Below are positions 24,682-33,781 of a stretch of DNA of 64,000 bases, piece after piece. The translations under genes and the position numbers were made by a program. This DNA is from Comamonas kerstersii (GTDB taxonomy: Bacteria > Pseudomonadota > Gammaproteobacteria > Burkholderiales > Burkholderiaceae_C): assembly GCF_008801935.1 (NCBI RefSeq), contig NZ_VZOT01000001.1, positions 1 through 64,000 on the forward strand, in the 5' to 3' direction. A model generated the notes under the pieces. That model was given only the letters and a program-made list of their open reading frames with translations, ran no database searches and was not told the origin of the DNA. Position 1 is the stretch's first letter; each line of letters begins with the position of its first letter.

Positions 24682-27024
24682 CTATCGGTGCATCCAGTAG
24701 CGGCGGTGGTGCACACGCTCGCACTGCACGGCATCTGGCTCCCACGACCGCCACAGGGCAGCGCCACACGATGGCGTAGCCACCCACGGCACGCCAGCGG
24801 CCTCATAGCGCGCGATCACGCTAGGCGCGGGGTGCCCAAAGCGGTTGCGGTAGCCTGCCTGCGCAATGGCCAGCGCAGGCTGCACTGCCTCCACCAACGC
24901 CCGGCTGGATGAAGTGGCGCTGCCATGGTGGGGCATGAGCAGCACATCGGCCCGCAAGTCTGTCTCTGCCGCCACCAGCGCCTGCTCCTGTGCTTTCTCG
25001 ATATCACCTGTGAGCAAGGCCGCCTGCCCCGTCTGGCTGCGCACGCGCAGCACACAGCTACTGGCATTGCGGCTGAGCGCCACCTGCCTTCGTGCAGGCC
25101 AGGGCCACAGCACCTCAAAGCGCACCCCATCCCATTCCCACACCTGCCCGCTCTGGCATGGCTTGCCCCCTGCTCCCAGCCACTGCAGCTGCGGGAAAGC
25201 CTGCTGCACGGAGGCTGCACCACCGGCGTGGTCGCTGTCGGCATGGCTGATCATCTGCGCCGTCAGCTGCACGCCCAGTGCACGCAGCACAGGCACGATG
25301 GTGCGAGCACCTGCATCTGCATGGGCAGACCAGCGCGGCCCGGCATCAAACAGCAGGCTGTGGTACTGCGTGCGCAGCAAGATGGCACTGCCCTGCCCTA
25401 CGTCCAGCGCCAGCAGGTCAAACTGCCCCCAGGCCGGGGTGGCAGGCTGCCACCACAGCATGGGCAGCACGGCTGGCAGCCCCAGCAGCCGCCAGCGCAT
25501 ATCCAGCGGCATGGCCATCCACAGACAAGCTGCAACACCGGCCACTGCTGCCCACCACGGTGGCTGCGCAAAATACAGCACGGCCAGCGGCCACGCTGCC
25601 ATGTGCTGCAACAGCCAGACCATGCCTGTAACGCACAGTACAGCAAGATGCCACAACGGCGGGCACAGCACGCCCAGCATGGACAGCGGCGTGACCACCA
25701 GCGTGACCCACGGAATGGCCCACAGATTGACCAGCATGCCCACCAGCGAAATCTGCCCAAACAGCAGCAGCGTGAGCGGTGCCAGCGCCAGCCCGACCAC
25801 CAGCTGCTCTTTGAGCAGACGCAGCACTGCGCCCCGCCAGCCGTGCGGGAGCATGGCCTGCGGCTGGGCAGCAAACAGCACGCCCACAGCCACAAAGCTG
25901 AGCCAAAAGCCGGCCTGCAGCAGGCTCCACGGGTCAGCCAGCACCACAGCTGTCAGCACGACCAGCCACACATAGGGCCATGGCCAGACACGCCCCTGCG
26001 TGCGCAGCAGCACCACCACCCCCAGCATGCCGATGGTGCGCTGCGCAGGAATGCCCCAACCGCTGAACAGCGCATAGAGCGTGGCCAGCACCAGTCCACC
26101 CCAGGCGGCTGCCGTGGGGGCCGGGCACCACAGGCAAAGGCGTGCTGAGCGCTTCCAGCCCAGATGCACCAGTGCCACGGCCAGCCAGGCAAACATGGTG
26201 ATGTGCAGCCCGCTGATGCTGACGAGGTGCGCAATGCCGGTGTCGCGAAACAGCTGCCAGTCCTGCGCCGTCATGCTGGACTGCGCCCCCGTGACCAGCG
26301 CCTGCACCACACCCCATGAGGCCTGCTCGCGCGCATCAGCCCCCGCCGGGGCCTGCATGGCACGGTGCACATGGCCGCGCCACTGCGCCAGCGGGGCCTG
26401 CCAGGTCTGGCCCCACCATTGCGGCACCTCCATGCCCTTGCTGGTGCGCACATAGCCTGTGGCCTGAATGCCCTGGCTCCACAGCCACAGCTCCCAATCC
26501 ATGCCATGCGGGTTGCGGTCACCATGCGGGGCTTTGAGCCGCACCGTCCACTGCCAGCGCTGCCCGGCCTGCAAGCCCTGTGGGGGTGGTGCGCCATACC
26601 AGGTCAGCCAGACATGGCGCGGCAGCTGTACGGTCTGCCCGTGCAGCCAGGCCTGCTCCACCTCGAACTGCAGGCGCAGGCCACGCTCTACAGGTTGCGG
26701 CATGTCGCTGATCACGCCCTGCACGCGCACATCCTGCCCTTCCAGTGCAGCAGGCAGTGCATGGGCCTGCATCCACGCCGCACGCCAGCCGGTAGCACTG
26801 CCCGCCAAAGCCGCGGCCAGCAGCAGGCTGACCCAGCCTGCCTGCCATGCGGAATGCCGCCACACCCCAAACGCGATGGCTGCCAGCAGCAGCGTGGCTA
26901 CGACGTAGACGGGCAGCGGCCATAAATCTGGCTGCTGCAGCTGCAGCGCCGTGCCTGCCACCACGCCCAGCATGGCGTTTGTTCCCGTTCTGACCCTGCA
27001 ATGTCTTGGCATACTGGCAAGCAT
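24682..27024 (-). CDS. comEC: ComEC/Rec2-family DNA uptake channel
   Basis: The protein has about 780 residues, within the normal ComEC range. An N-terminal set of membrane segments and a DUF4131-like soluble domain precede the competence domain. That domain carries the conserved HLVSISGLHITMFAWLA, followed by SGWGIPAQRTIGM. The C-terminal metallo-beta-lactamase domain has SHADSDHAGG, with HxDxDH, and MPHHGS. The family forms the inner-membrane channel through which single-stranded DNA enters during transformation. The start is uncertain: ATG 27024 is used, a TTG at 27048 extends the frame, and ATGs at 27012 or 26973 are possible. No pilus or other competence gene is adjacent. Confidence 0.9.
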   Translation of the reverse strand: MLASMPRHCRVRTGTNAMLGVVAGTALQLQQPDLWPLPVYVVATLLLAAIAFGVWRHSAWQAGWVSLLLAAALAGSATGWRAAWMQAHALPAALEGQDVRVQGVISDMPQPVERGLRLQFEVEQAWLHGQTVQLPRHVWLTWYGAPPPQGLQAGQRWQWTVRLKAPHGDRNPHGMDWELWLWSQGIQATGYVRTSKGMEVPQWWGQTWQAPLAQWRGHVHRAMQAPAGADAREQASWGVVQALVTGAQSSMTAQDWQLFRDTGIAHLVSISGLHITMFAWLAVALVHLGWKRSARLCLWCPAPTAAAWGGLVLATLYALFSGWGIPAQRTIGMLGVVVLLRTQGRVWPWPYVWLVVLTAVVLADPWSLLQAGFWLSFVAVGVLFAAQPQAMLPHGWRGAVLRLLKEQLVVGLALAPLTLLLFGQISLVGMLVNLWAIPWVTLVVTPLSMLGVLCPPLWHLAVLCVTGMVWLLQHMAAWPLAVLYFAQPPWWAAVAGVAACLWMAMPLDMRWRLLGLPAVLPMLWWQPATPAWGQFDLLALDVGQGSAILLRTQYHSLLFDAGPRWSAHADAGARTIVPVLRALGVQLTAQMISHADSDHAGGAASVQQAFPQLQWLGAGGKPCQSGQVWEWDGVRFEVLWPWPARRQVALSRNASSCVLRVRSQTGQAALLTGDIEKAQEQALVAAETDLRADVLLMPHHGSATSSSRALVEAVQPALAIAQAGYRNRFGHPAPSVIARYEAAGVPWVATPSCGAALWRSWEPDAVQCERVHHRRYWMHR

Positions 27025-27100
27025 GCGATGAGCACAGGCGGTATGCAAAGCCAGTCGCCCGGCTCATCCGCCTGAGCAACAAGATGAAAGGAAACACACC

Positions 27101-27559
27101 ATGAGCGTTTATGACAAGCTCCAAGCCCTGAACATCAGCCTGCCCCCCGTGGCCGTGCCTGCTGCGGCCTATGTGCCTTTTGCCAAGACTGGCAATCTGG
27201 TGTTTCTGAGTGGTCACATCGCCCGCAAGGATGGCCAGGTCTGGGTGGGCCAGCTGGGTGCCACCGTCAGCACCGAGGAAGGCAAGCAGGCCGCGCGCGC
27301 CGTGGCCATTGACCTGCTGGGCACGCTGCAGGCCGCCTGCGATGGCGATCTGAACCGCGTCAAGCGCATCGTGAAGGTGATGAGCCTGGTGAACTCCACC
27401 CCTGCGTTCACCGAGCAGCACCTGGTGACCAACGGCTGCTCCGAGCTGCTGGCCGAAGTTTTTGGCGACAAGGGCTCCCACGCACGCAGCGCCTTTGGCG
27501 TGGCACAGATTCCACTGGGTGCCTGTGTGGAAATCGAACTGATTGCCGAGATTGAATAA
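27101..27559 (+). CDS. RidA/YjgF-family protein
   Basis: The 152-residue protein belongs to the longer branch of the RidA/YjgF/UK114 family. FLSGHIARKDG and the C-terminal SAFGVAQIPLGACVEIELIA match the trimeric fold. Archetypal RidA hydrolyses reactive enamine/imine intermediates using an Arg in the VRVGVA-like strand. In this branch the strand reads ARSAFGVAQ, so the catalytic role is not certain. It is divergent from comEC, with 76 bp between them, and stands alone. Confidence 0.85.
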   Translation: MSVYDKLQALNISLPPVAVPAAAYVPFAKTGNLVFLSGHIARKDGQVWVGQLGATVSTEEGKQAARAVAIDLLGTLQAACDGDLNRVKRIVKVMSLVNSTPAFTEQHLVTNGCSELLAEVFGDKGSHARSAFGVAQIPLGACVEIELIAEIE

Positions 27560-27565
27560 AAAAAA

Positions 27566-27645
27566 GAGCAGCTAGCGCTTGATGGATAAGGCTTTGAAAG
27601 CCAAAACACTCTCAAATCCTTGATTTGCAAGCGCAAGCAGCTATC
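27566..27645. repeat. AGCGCT repeat family copy after the RidA-like gene
   Basis: GAGCAGCTAGCGCTTG (27566-27581) pairs imperfectly with CAAGCGCAAGCAGCT (27628-27642). The internal GGCTTTGAAAGCC (around 27590-27602) is itself a small palindrome. It lies directly after the gene stop and before the terminator. Confidence 0.7.
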
Positions 27646-27649
27646 AAAA

Positions 27650-27685
27650 CAAAAGCCGCCATATTCAGGCGGCTTTTGTTTTTTT
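27650..27685. terminator. Terminator between the RidA-like gene and folK
   Basis: CAAAAGCCGCC-ATATTCA-GGCGGCTTTTG followed by T7 is a strong stem. Its flanking A run may let it serve both convergent genes. Confidence 0.85.
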
Positions 27686-27709
27686 GAGTGCAGCAGTGCT
27701 GCAGGTGCT

Positions 27710-28198
27710 TTAGCGCTGCAAGGCGCTGGCGGCCCATTCTGGCCCCTGATCCACGGCGATGCGCTGGTCCGCCACAGCTGCCAGCTGCGCGGCCGTCACC
27801 CGTTCTGGCTGCAGCTCAGCCAGCGGCCGCAGCACAAAGGCACGCTCGTACATGCGCGGATGGGGCACGATGAGCGCAGGCGTGTTCAGCTGCTGCTGGC
27901 CCCAGAGCAGCACATCCAGATCCAGCGTGCGCGGGGCGTTGCGGTAGGTGCGCTCGCGACCTGCGGCCAGTTCAATGGCCTGCAGCGCTTCCAGGAATTC
28001 CTGCGGCGGCAAATCTGTTTCCAGCTGCGCCACAGCGTTCAGATAGTCTGGCCCCGTGGCATCTACCGGCGCGCTGCTGTAGAGCGAAGACACGGCCTGC
28101 AGCTGCGTGCCCGGCAAGGCTGCCATGGCATGCAGGGATTGCAGCAGCGCAGCGCCACAGTCACCCAGATTGGCTCCCAGCCCGACAAAGACCTGCAT
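27710..28198 (-). CDS. folK: 6-hydroxymethyl-7,8-dihydropterin pyrophosphokinase
   Basis: The 162-residue HPPK transfers pyrophosphate from ATP to hydroxymethyl-dihydropterin in folate synthesis. GLGANLGD at the N-terminus, the central RTYRNAPRTLDLDVLLW and VPHPRMYERAFVLRPL are the family signatures; the DLD acidic pair binds Mg2+. ATG 28198 is the only start that begins the family sequence MQVFVGLGANLG. It lies one base after the pcnB stop, so the two genes form one transcript. The same pcnB-folK order is common in gammaproteobacteria and betaproteobacteria. Confidence 0.94.
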   Translation of the reverse strand: MQVFVGLGANLGDCGAALLQSLHAMAALPGTQLQAVSSLYSSAPVDATGPDYLNAVAQLETDLPPQEFLEALQAIELAAGRERTYRNAPRTLDLDVLLWGQQQLNTPALIVPHPRMYERAFVLRPLAELQPERVTAAQLAAVADQRIAVDQGPEWAASALQR

Positions 28199-28199
28199 C

Positions 28200-29750
28200 T
28201 CAGGCCTCGGCCTTGCCAGCGGCTGAGGCAGCACCACCTGCTCCGGCGGGCTTGCGACGGCGGCGGCGCTTTTTCTTGGCGGGCGCATCGCCTTCGGCCA
28301 CCAGGTTTTCCAGCGGAGAGGCTTCGCCCGTCTGGGCCGTACGCACCGTCTTGCGGGGCTGTGCGGCCTTTTGCTTCTGGCGCTGCTCTTCGCGTGCCTG
28401 GGCAATCAGGTCTTCACGCAGTGCGTCATCGGCCATCTGGAAGTCCTGCCACCACTGTGCCAGGGCCTCGTCCACTTCGCCCACATCGGCGCGCAGACGC
28501 AGAAAGTCAAAACCGGCACGGAAGCGCTGCTGCATCACCATGCCCAGCGGCGAGGAGCCGGTGCGCTTGTCAAAGCGCGGCTGCATGACCCAGATCTCGC
28601 GCATGTCAGCGGCCAGCTTGCCGCGGCCCGACACATCGCCAATGCGCTGGTCAAACACTTCGTCAATGGCTTCGCTGAGTGCGGGAAAGACGTTGTAGCC
28701 CTTCTTCAGACGGCGGCCCCAGCCAGATTTGACGTCCTGCCACAGCACGCAGGCCAGCATGAAGCTGGGTGCCACAGGCTTGCCTTCGCCTACGCGGCGG
28801 TCAGTGTCCGCCAGCACGGCGCGCACAAAGGGCTCGTCCGCACGCTCGACCACCACGTCCAGCAGCGGGTAAATGCCCTTGGACAGGCCCAGTTTTTTCA
28901 GCTGCTCGATCGAGGCCAGCGCGTGGCCGGTCTGCAGCAGCTTGAGCATTTCGTCAAACAGACGGCTTTGCGGCACTTCTTCGAGCAGGTGCTCGCACTC
29001 CACCAGCGGCTTGGCCGTCTTGGCATCCAGCTTGAAGCCCAGAGGGCTGAGCTTGGCCGCAAAGCGCACGGCGCGGATGATGCGCACCGGGTCTTCGCGG
29101 TAGCGTGTGGCGGGGTCGCCAATCATGCGCAGTACGCGCTTCTGGGCGTCCTGAATACCCTTGTGGAAGTCCACCACGATCTGCGACTCAGGGTCGTAGT
29201 ACATGGCATTCACGGTGAAGTCGCGGCGCGTGGCGTCCTGGTCCTGCGGGCCCCAGACGTTGTCACGCAGCACGCGGCCATTGGCGTCCACCGCGTGCTT
29301 CATATGGGCCAGTGCCAGCTTGCTGGTGCGCTCATTGCCCGTCACCTGCTCGGCCTGGCTGTTGTCCAGAAAGGCGCGGAAGGTGGAGACTTCAATCACC
29401 TCATGCTCGCGCCCACGGCCATAGACCACGTGCACGATGCGAAAGCGCTTGCCGATGATGAAGGCGCGGCGAAACAGGCTTTTGACCTGCTCGGGCGTGG
29501 CGTTGGTGGCCACGTCGAAGTCCTTGGGGCGCAGGCCCAGCAGCAGGTCACGCACGGCGCCACCCACGATGTAGGCTTCATAGCCTGCATCCTTGAGGGT
29601 GCGCACCACGTCCACAGCGCGATGGTCAACCAGCTGTGGATCGATGCCGTGCACGCTGGCTGGCACCTCTTCACGCTTGCCAAAAGGTGATTTGCGCGTC
29701 TTGGCGGCAGAGGGCTTGCCCAGCAATTTGTCGATGATGGTTTTGATCAT
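28200..29750 (-). CDS. pcnB: Poly(A) polymerase I
   Basis: The 516-residue protein has the class II nucleotidyltransferase fold. YIVGGAVRDLLLGLRPKDFD contains the GG and the catalytic DxD-type residues, and RRDFTVNAMYYDP is the second half of the active site. The C-terminal tail is basic (PAKKKRRRRRKPAGAGG), as in PcnB, and distinguishes it from tRNA CCA-adding enzymes. It adds 3' poly(A) tails that hasten RNA decay. ATG 29750 is followed by MIKTIIDKLLGK; upstream codons are non-homologous. The start overlaps the stop of the HAD gene (ATGA), so the three genes HAD-pcnB-folK are coupled. Confidence 0.93.
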   Translation of the reverse strand: MIKTIIDKLLGKPSAAKTRKSPFGKREEVPASVHGIDPQLVDHRAVDVVRTLKDAGYEAYIVGGAVRDLLLGLRPKDFDVATNATPEQVKSLFRRAFIIGKRFRIVHVVYGRGREHEVIEVSTFRAFLDNSQAEQVTGNERTSKLALAHMKHAVDANGRVLRDNVWGPQDQDATRRDFTVNAMYYDPESQIVVDFHKGIQDAQKRVLRMIGDPATRYREDPVRIIRAVRFAAKLSPLGFKLDAKTAKPLVECEHLLEEVPQSRLFDEMLKLLQTGHALASIEQLKKLGLSKGIYPLLDVVVERADEPFVRAVLADTDRRVGEGKPVAPSFMLACVLWQDVKSGWGRRLKKGYNVFPALSEAIDEVFDQRIGDVSGRGKLAADMREIWVMQPRFDKRTGSSPLGMVMQQRFRAGFDFLRLRADVGEVDEALAQWWQDFQMADDALREDLIAQAREEQRQKQKAAQPRKTVRTAQTGEASPLENLVAEGDAPAKKKRRRRRKPAGAGGAASAAGKAEA

Positions 29751-30448
29751 GTGTTTTCGGTAAACAGATCCAGCACGCGCCAGCCACGCTCTTGGGCAAG
29801 GGCTCGCAAACGGGGCTCTGGATTGGTGGCCACGGGATGGTTGACGCGTTCGAGCAGGGGCACATCGTTCATGGAGTCGCTGTAGAAGGTGGACTCCACC
29901 GTCTCCCACGACAGGCCACGTGCCGCCAGCCACTCGTTCATGCGCACCACCTTGCCTTCACGCATATTGGGCTGACCCTGGAGTGCGCCCGTGAACCAAC
30001 CAGTGGCATCTCGCTCCAGCTCCGTGGCAATCAGCTCCTGCACGCCAAAAGCCTGGGCAATCGGGCGTGTCACGAACTCGTTGGTGGCCGAGGTAATGAC
30101 CACCATGTCACCCGCACGCAGATGGCTTTGTACCAGTTCGATGGCCGCAGGCTTCATGGCGGGGCGAATCACGTCCTGCATGAAGCGCTCGTGTGCAGCA
30201 TGGGCTGCTTCCGGGCCTCGTTGCACGATGGCTTCGGTCGCAAAGCGCACATAGTCCGCCACATTCAGCGTGCCTGCCTGGTAGTGGGCAAAGAACTCGT
30301 CATTGCGACGACCGAACTCCGCGCGGTCACACCAGCCGATGGCGATGGTGAACTCCCCCCAGCCATGGTCGGAATCCATGGGCAGCAAGGTGTGGTCAAG
30401 ATCGAACAACACCAGACGCGGCCGCGAAAGCTCAGAAGCAGTAGACAT
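29747..30448 (-). CDS. HAD-superfamily IB hydrolase (SerB-like phosphatase)
   Basis: The 233-residue protein has the four HAD motifs: LVLFDLDHTLLP with nucleophilic Asp, VVITSATNEF with the second-motif Ser/Thr, a Lys in REGKVVR, and FYSDSMNDVPLLE with acidic residues. This matches the TIGR01490 subfamily (HAD-IB), related to phosphoserine phosphatase. Its substrate is not known. It overlaps pcnB by four bases and follows hda by 49 bp on the same strand. This cluster of hda, HAD phosphatase and pcnB is common in Burkholderiales. Confidence 0.88.
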   Translation of the reverse strand: MSTASELSRPRLVLFDLDHTLLPMDSDHGWGEFTIAIGWCDRAEFGRRNDEFFAHYQAGTLNVADYVRFATEAIVQRGPEAAHAAHERFMQDVIRPAMKPAAIELVQSHLRAGDMVVITSATNEFVTRPIAQAFGVQELIATELERDATGWFTGALQGQPNMREGKVVRMNEWLAARGLSWETVESTFYSDSMNDVPLLERVNHPVATNPEPRLRALAQERGWRVLDLFTENT

Positions 30449-30497
30449 GAATCAGGTCGTCAAAGCTGGAAATCCAGGGCCGCAGACAGCTGCCCGG

Positions 30498-31196
30498 TCA
30501 TTCGGTCTCCAGCATGGTTTTAAGGAGTGGAATGGTGATGGCGCGCTTGTTGCGCAGCGCAAACTCGTCCAGCATGTCCAGCAGCTGCATGAGGCTGGCC
30601 AGATCGCGCGAGAAGCGTTTGAGCATGTAGTCCACCACGTCCGCGCTCAGGGTCACACCACGTGCAGCGGCTTCGGTCTTGAGCACCTCACGGCGCTCTT
30701 CTTCATTGGGTACCTGCAGCTGGAACACATGGCCCCAGCCCAGACGGCTGCGCAGGTCATCACGCACTTCCATGGCCGCTGGAGGTGCATCTCCCGCAGA
30801 AAGAATCCAGCAGGGTGAGCCGCTGGGCGGGTTGATGGCATTCACAAACCAGTTGAAGGCACGGGCCTGCTGCATGGGCGTGTACAGCTGCACATCGTCC
30901 ATGACGACAGCGGACCAGCGCTCATCAAACTCAGGCGGGAAACCCGTGGAAGCATCCATCCAGCCCACCTGGGCGCCCTGCTCGCGCAGCAGCTCGCGCA
31001 CGGCTTTGAGCAGGTGTGTCTTACCGCTACCCGATGCTCCCCAGAGGTAGGTGGGTACAGGAGAGCGCGTGGTGGCACCGAAACCGTTGCCGACCCACGA
31101 CTGCAGATGAGCCACCACCGGTGCATTACGACCCGGATAAAAACGAGACAGGGAAGGCCCTGTAGGCAAGCCGATGTCGAGCGCCAGTTGCTTCAT
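30498..31196 (-). CDS. hda: DnaA regulatory inactivator Hda
   Basis: The 232-residue AAA+ protein is homologous to DnaA domain III without the DNA-binding domain. The Walker A motif GASGSGKT is at 53-60, Walker B is VVMDDVQ, and the sensor residues lie in DLRSRLGWG. The N-terminal QLALDIGL resembles the clamp-binding motif of Hda, through which it promotes ATP hydrolysis by DnaA after replication starts. ATG 31196 is chosen because the QLALD motif begins there; a frame open to 31352 has no homology. It is divergent from purM and the AI-2E-family gene. Confidence 0.92.
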   Translation of the reverse strand: MKQLALDIGLPTGPSLSRFYPGRNAPVVAHLQSWVGNGFGATTRSPVPTYLWGASGSGKTHLLKAVRELLREQGAQVGWMDASTGFPPEFDERWSAVVMDDVQLYTPMQQARAFNWFVNAINPPSGSPCWILSAGDAPPAAMEVRDDLRSRLGWGHVFQLQVPNEEERREVLKTEAAARGVTLSADVVDYMLKRFSRDLASLMQLLDMLDEFALRNKRAITIPLLKTMLETE

Positions 31197-31555
31197 AGAT
31201 GGCAGGCAGACCCCACGCTGAACAAATGGTCCCGCAAGCACATGGTGAGCATCAACGAATTCAAGGGTAGCAGCGTAGGCATGGAAGAGAAAGAACGAAA
31301 CACCCCGCTGCAGGCGCAGCGAAGACAGGTTGTCAACCTGCAAGGCGTGCATGTTAACCGCAGCATTTTAGTCCGCTTCCGCCTTTCTCACAGCGAGCAG
31401 CTCGGCTGCTCTATACCAGAGCCTGCCGCAACCCGCCTGCAGACGGATTCCCCGGCGCTGCGCAGCGGCATGAGGCTCGCGCCTGCGCTATCGACTTAGA
31501 ATCACACAGTCCCGCACGGCCCGTGTGGGAGCTCCTCACTGCACAAATCCTTCTC
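31197..31555. other. Divergent intergenic region hda / purM (359 bp)
   Basis: No gene is convincing here. Open frames on both strands have no family likeness. A TAGAAT element at 31497-31502 could be a -10 box for purM, but its -35 side is poor. No PurR-type operator was recognised. Confidence 0.4.
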
Positions 31556-32605
31556 ATGAGCTCCTCTGCCTCCCAAACCCCCATTTCTTACAAAGACGCT
31601 GGCGTTGATATCGACGCAGGTGATGCACTGGTTGAACGCATCAAGCCACTGGCCAAGAAAACTCTGCGTGAAGGCGTGATGGCCGGCATCGGCGGCTTTG
31701 GCGCACTGTTTGAAGTGCCCAAGCGCTACCAGGAACCCGTGCTGGTTTCCGGCACAGACGGCGTGGGCACCAAGCTGCGCCTGGCGTTTGAGTGGAACAT
31801 GCACGACACCGTCGGCATTGACCTGGTTGCCATGAGCGTGAACGACGTGCTGGTGCAAGGCGCCGAACCCCTGTTCTTCCTGGACTACTTTGCCTGCGGC
31901 AAGCTGGATGTGGACACTGCAGCGGCAGTGGTGGGCGGCATTGCCAAGGGCTGCGAGCTGTCTGGCTGCGCGCTGATCGGCGGCGAAACCGCAGAAATGC
32001 CCGGCATGTACCCCGATGGCGAGTACGACCTGGCTGGCTTTGCCGTGGGTGCGGTAGAAAAGTCCAAGATTCTGACCGGCAAGGATGTCAAGCCCGGTGA
32101 CGTGGTGCTGGGTCTGGCTTCGGCTGGCGTGCACTCCAACGGCTTCTCGCTGGTGCGCAAGTGCATCGAGCGCGCTGAAAGCCTGGGCACCGTGCCTGCA
32201 ACCCTGGATGGCAAGCCTTTCAAGCAGGCCATCATGGAGCCCACACGCCTGTACGTGAAGAACGTGCTGGCTGCGCTGGCCAAGCACCCCATCAAGGCGC
32301 TGGCGCACATCACCGGCGGCGGCCTGCTGGAAAACATTCCCCGCGTGCTGCCCGAAGGCACTGGCGCTGACCTGAAGGCTGGCAGCTGGCCCCAGACCGA
32401 GCTGTTTGCCTGGCTGCAAAAGACTGCAGGCATTGATGATGTGGAAATGAACCGCACCTTCAACAACGGCATTGGCATGGTGGTGGTAGTGGCTGCAGAA
32501 GAAGCCGAAGCGACCGCTGCCACACTGCGTGAATTGGGTGAAACCGTCTACACGATTGGTAACATCACACAGCGCACTGAAGGCGCTGCCGTCCAAGTCA
32601 AATAG
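31556..32605 (+). CDS. purM: Phosphoribosylformylglycinamidine cyclo-ligase
   Basis: The 349-residue AIR synthetase catalyses the ATP-dependent ring closure of FGAM in purine synthesis. The family motifs are [33 protein letters not shown] and [15 protein letters not shown] 31556 gives the usual [19 protein letters not shown] start. The GTG at 31523 adds 11 unconserved residues and is less likely. The length is typical (E. coli 345). A permease of the AI-2E family follows 23 bp later. Confidence 0.95.
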   Translation: MSSSASQTPISYKDAGVDIDAGDALVERIKPLAKKTLREGVMAGIGGFGALFEVPKRYQEPVLVSGTDGVGTKLRLAFEWNMHDTVGIDLVAMSVNDVLVQGAEPLFFLDYFACGKLDVDTAAAVVGGIAKGCELSGCALIGGETAEMPGMYPDGEYDLAGFAVGAVEKSKILTGKDVKPGDVVLGLASAGVHSNGFSLVRKCIERAESLGTVPATLDGKPFKQAIMEPTRLYVKNVLAALAKHPIKALAHITGGGLLENIPRVLPEGTGADLKAGSWPQTELFAWLQKTAGIDDVEMNRTFNNGIGMVVVVAAEEAEATAATLRELGETVYTIGNITQRTEGAAVQVK

Positions 32606-32628
32606 TCTTTACCTCTACCGCGATACTT

Positions 32629-33690
32629 ATGGGGAACTCCAACCAACTTCCTGCCGTTCGTCAGTCCCCCAGAGCGCCATCCCGTGGCGTGATCGTCGCG
32701 AGCTATCTGCTCATGGCCAGCGCGCTGCTGCTGGTCATGTGGCAACACCTTCTGCCCGGGCTGCTGTGCGCATGCCTGGGCTTTTTATTGACCCGAGCAC
32801 TGTCACAGGCGCTGGCGCTGCTGGACCGGCGCATCGTTGACCCTGACGCGCACCGCTGGCCTGCGACCGCGGCCGCAACCATCATCATCCTCGCGCCCCT
32901 GATCTGGGTGGGCGTGGCCCTGACCCAGTCGCGCGGCTATCTCACCGATATTCCGCACCAGTACAAGGAACTGCTGGACTACCTGGGCCACACCGTGCTG
33001 GAGCTGCGCGAAAAGCTGCCGCCTGAGCTGGGCGCCATGCTGCCCCAGGGTGCGGCAGAAATTCAGCAGACCATTGCCACCTACTTGGCCGCCAAGGCTG
33101 GCGCGCTGGCCATGGCGGGCAAGGCCTGGCTGGGCGGCCTGCTGCATGCCTATATGGGCCTGCTGATTGGTGCACTGGCTGCCGTGCGCCCCCGCATTCC
33201 TCCACGCGCTCCACTGACACAGGCGCTCAAGCAGCGCGTGGTACTGCTGGGCGAGGCTTTCCGCCAGATCGTGACCGCGCAGTTCTGGATTGCGCTGTTC
33301 AACACCACGCTCACCGCCATCTTCCTGCTGTTCATCATGCCCTCGGTGGGCATGGCACTGCCCTACACACCGGCGCTGATCCTGCTGACCTTTGTGGCGG
33401 GCCTGATCCCCATTGTGGGCAATCTGTTCTGCAATCTGGTGCTGACCATTGTGGGGCTGTCGGTATCGCCGGTTGCGGCAGCCGCATGCCTGGGCTTTCT
33501 GATTCTGATTCACAAGGCCGAGTACGTGATCAACGCCAAGGTCGTCGGCCAGCGCACCCACATGGCCGTGTGGGAGCTGCTCACGGTGATGTTCGTGGCG
33601 GAGTCGGTATTTGGCCCAGCGGGTCTGGTGGCTGCTCCACTGTTTTATGCCTACCTCAAGAAAGAGCTGGAAGCCTCCAAGCTGGTATAA
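32629..33690 (+). CDS. AI-2E-family transporter (PerM/YhhT-like)
   Basis: The 353-residue protein has about seven to eight hydrophobic helices. The conserved C-terminal region includes FVAGLIPIVGNLFCNLVLTI, followed by FGPAGLVAAPLFYAYLK. The name reflects TqsA, linked to autoinducer-2 export; most members have no proven cargo. It lies 23 bp after purM and facing hda across the divergent region. The combination of purM, this permease and hda is conserved in Burkholderiales, although no functional link is established. Confidence 0.88.
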   Translation: MGNSNQLPAVRQSPRAPSRGVIVASYLLMASALLLVMWQHLLPGLLCACLGFLLTRALSQALALLDRRIVDPDAHRWPATAAATIIILAPLIWVGVALTQSRGYLTDIPHQYKELLDYLGHTVLELREKLPPELGAMLPQGAAEIQQTIATYLAAKAGALAMAGKAWLGGLLHAYMGLLIGALAAVRPRIPPRAPLTQALKQRVVLLGEAFRQIVTAQFWIALFNTTLTAIFLLFIMPSVGMALPYTPALILLTFVAGLIPIVGNLFCNLVLTIVGLSVSPVAAAACLGFLILIHKAEYVINAKVVGQRTHMAVWELLTVMFVAESVFGPAGLVAAPLFYAYLKKELEASKLV

Positions 33691-33695
33691 AAACA

Positions 33696-33775
33696 AGAGC
33701 TTCCAGCGCTTGATTGACAAGCAATTGCAGCACAAATCAATCGCAAACACTGATAAAGAGAGCGCTAGCCGCTCT
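33696..33775. repeat. AGCGCT repeat family copy after the AI-2E-family gene
   Basis: AGAGCTTCCAGCGCT (33696-33710) and AGCGCTAGCCGCTCT (33761-33775) pair with a few mismatches. A T-run follows at 33777-33784, so it can terminate the plus-strand transcript before the convergent sirB1-type gene. Confidence 0.7.
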
Positions 33776-33781
33776 CTTTTT

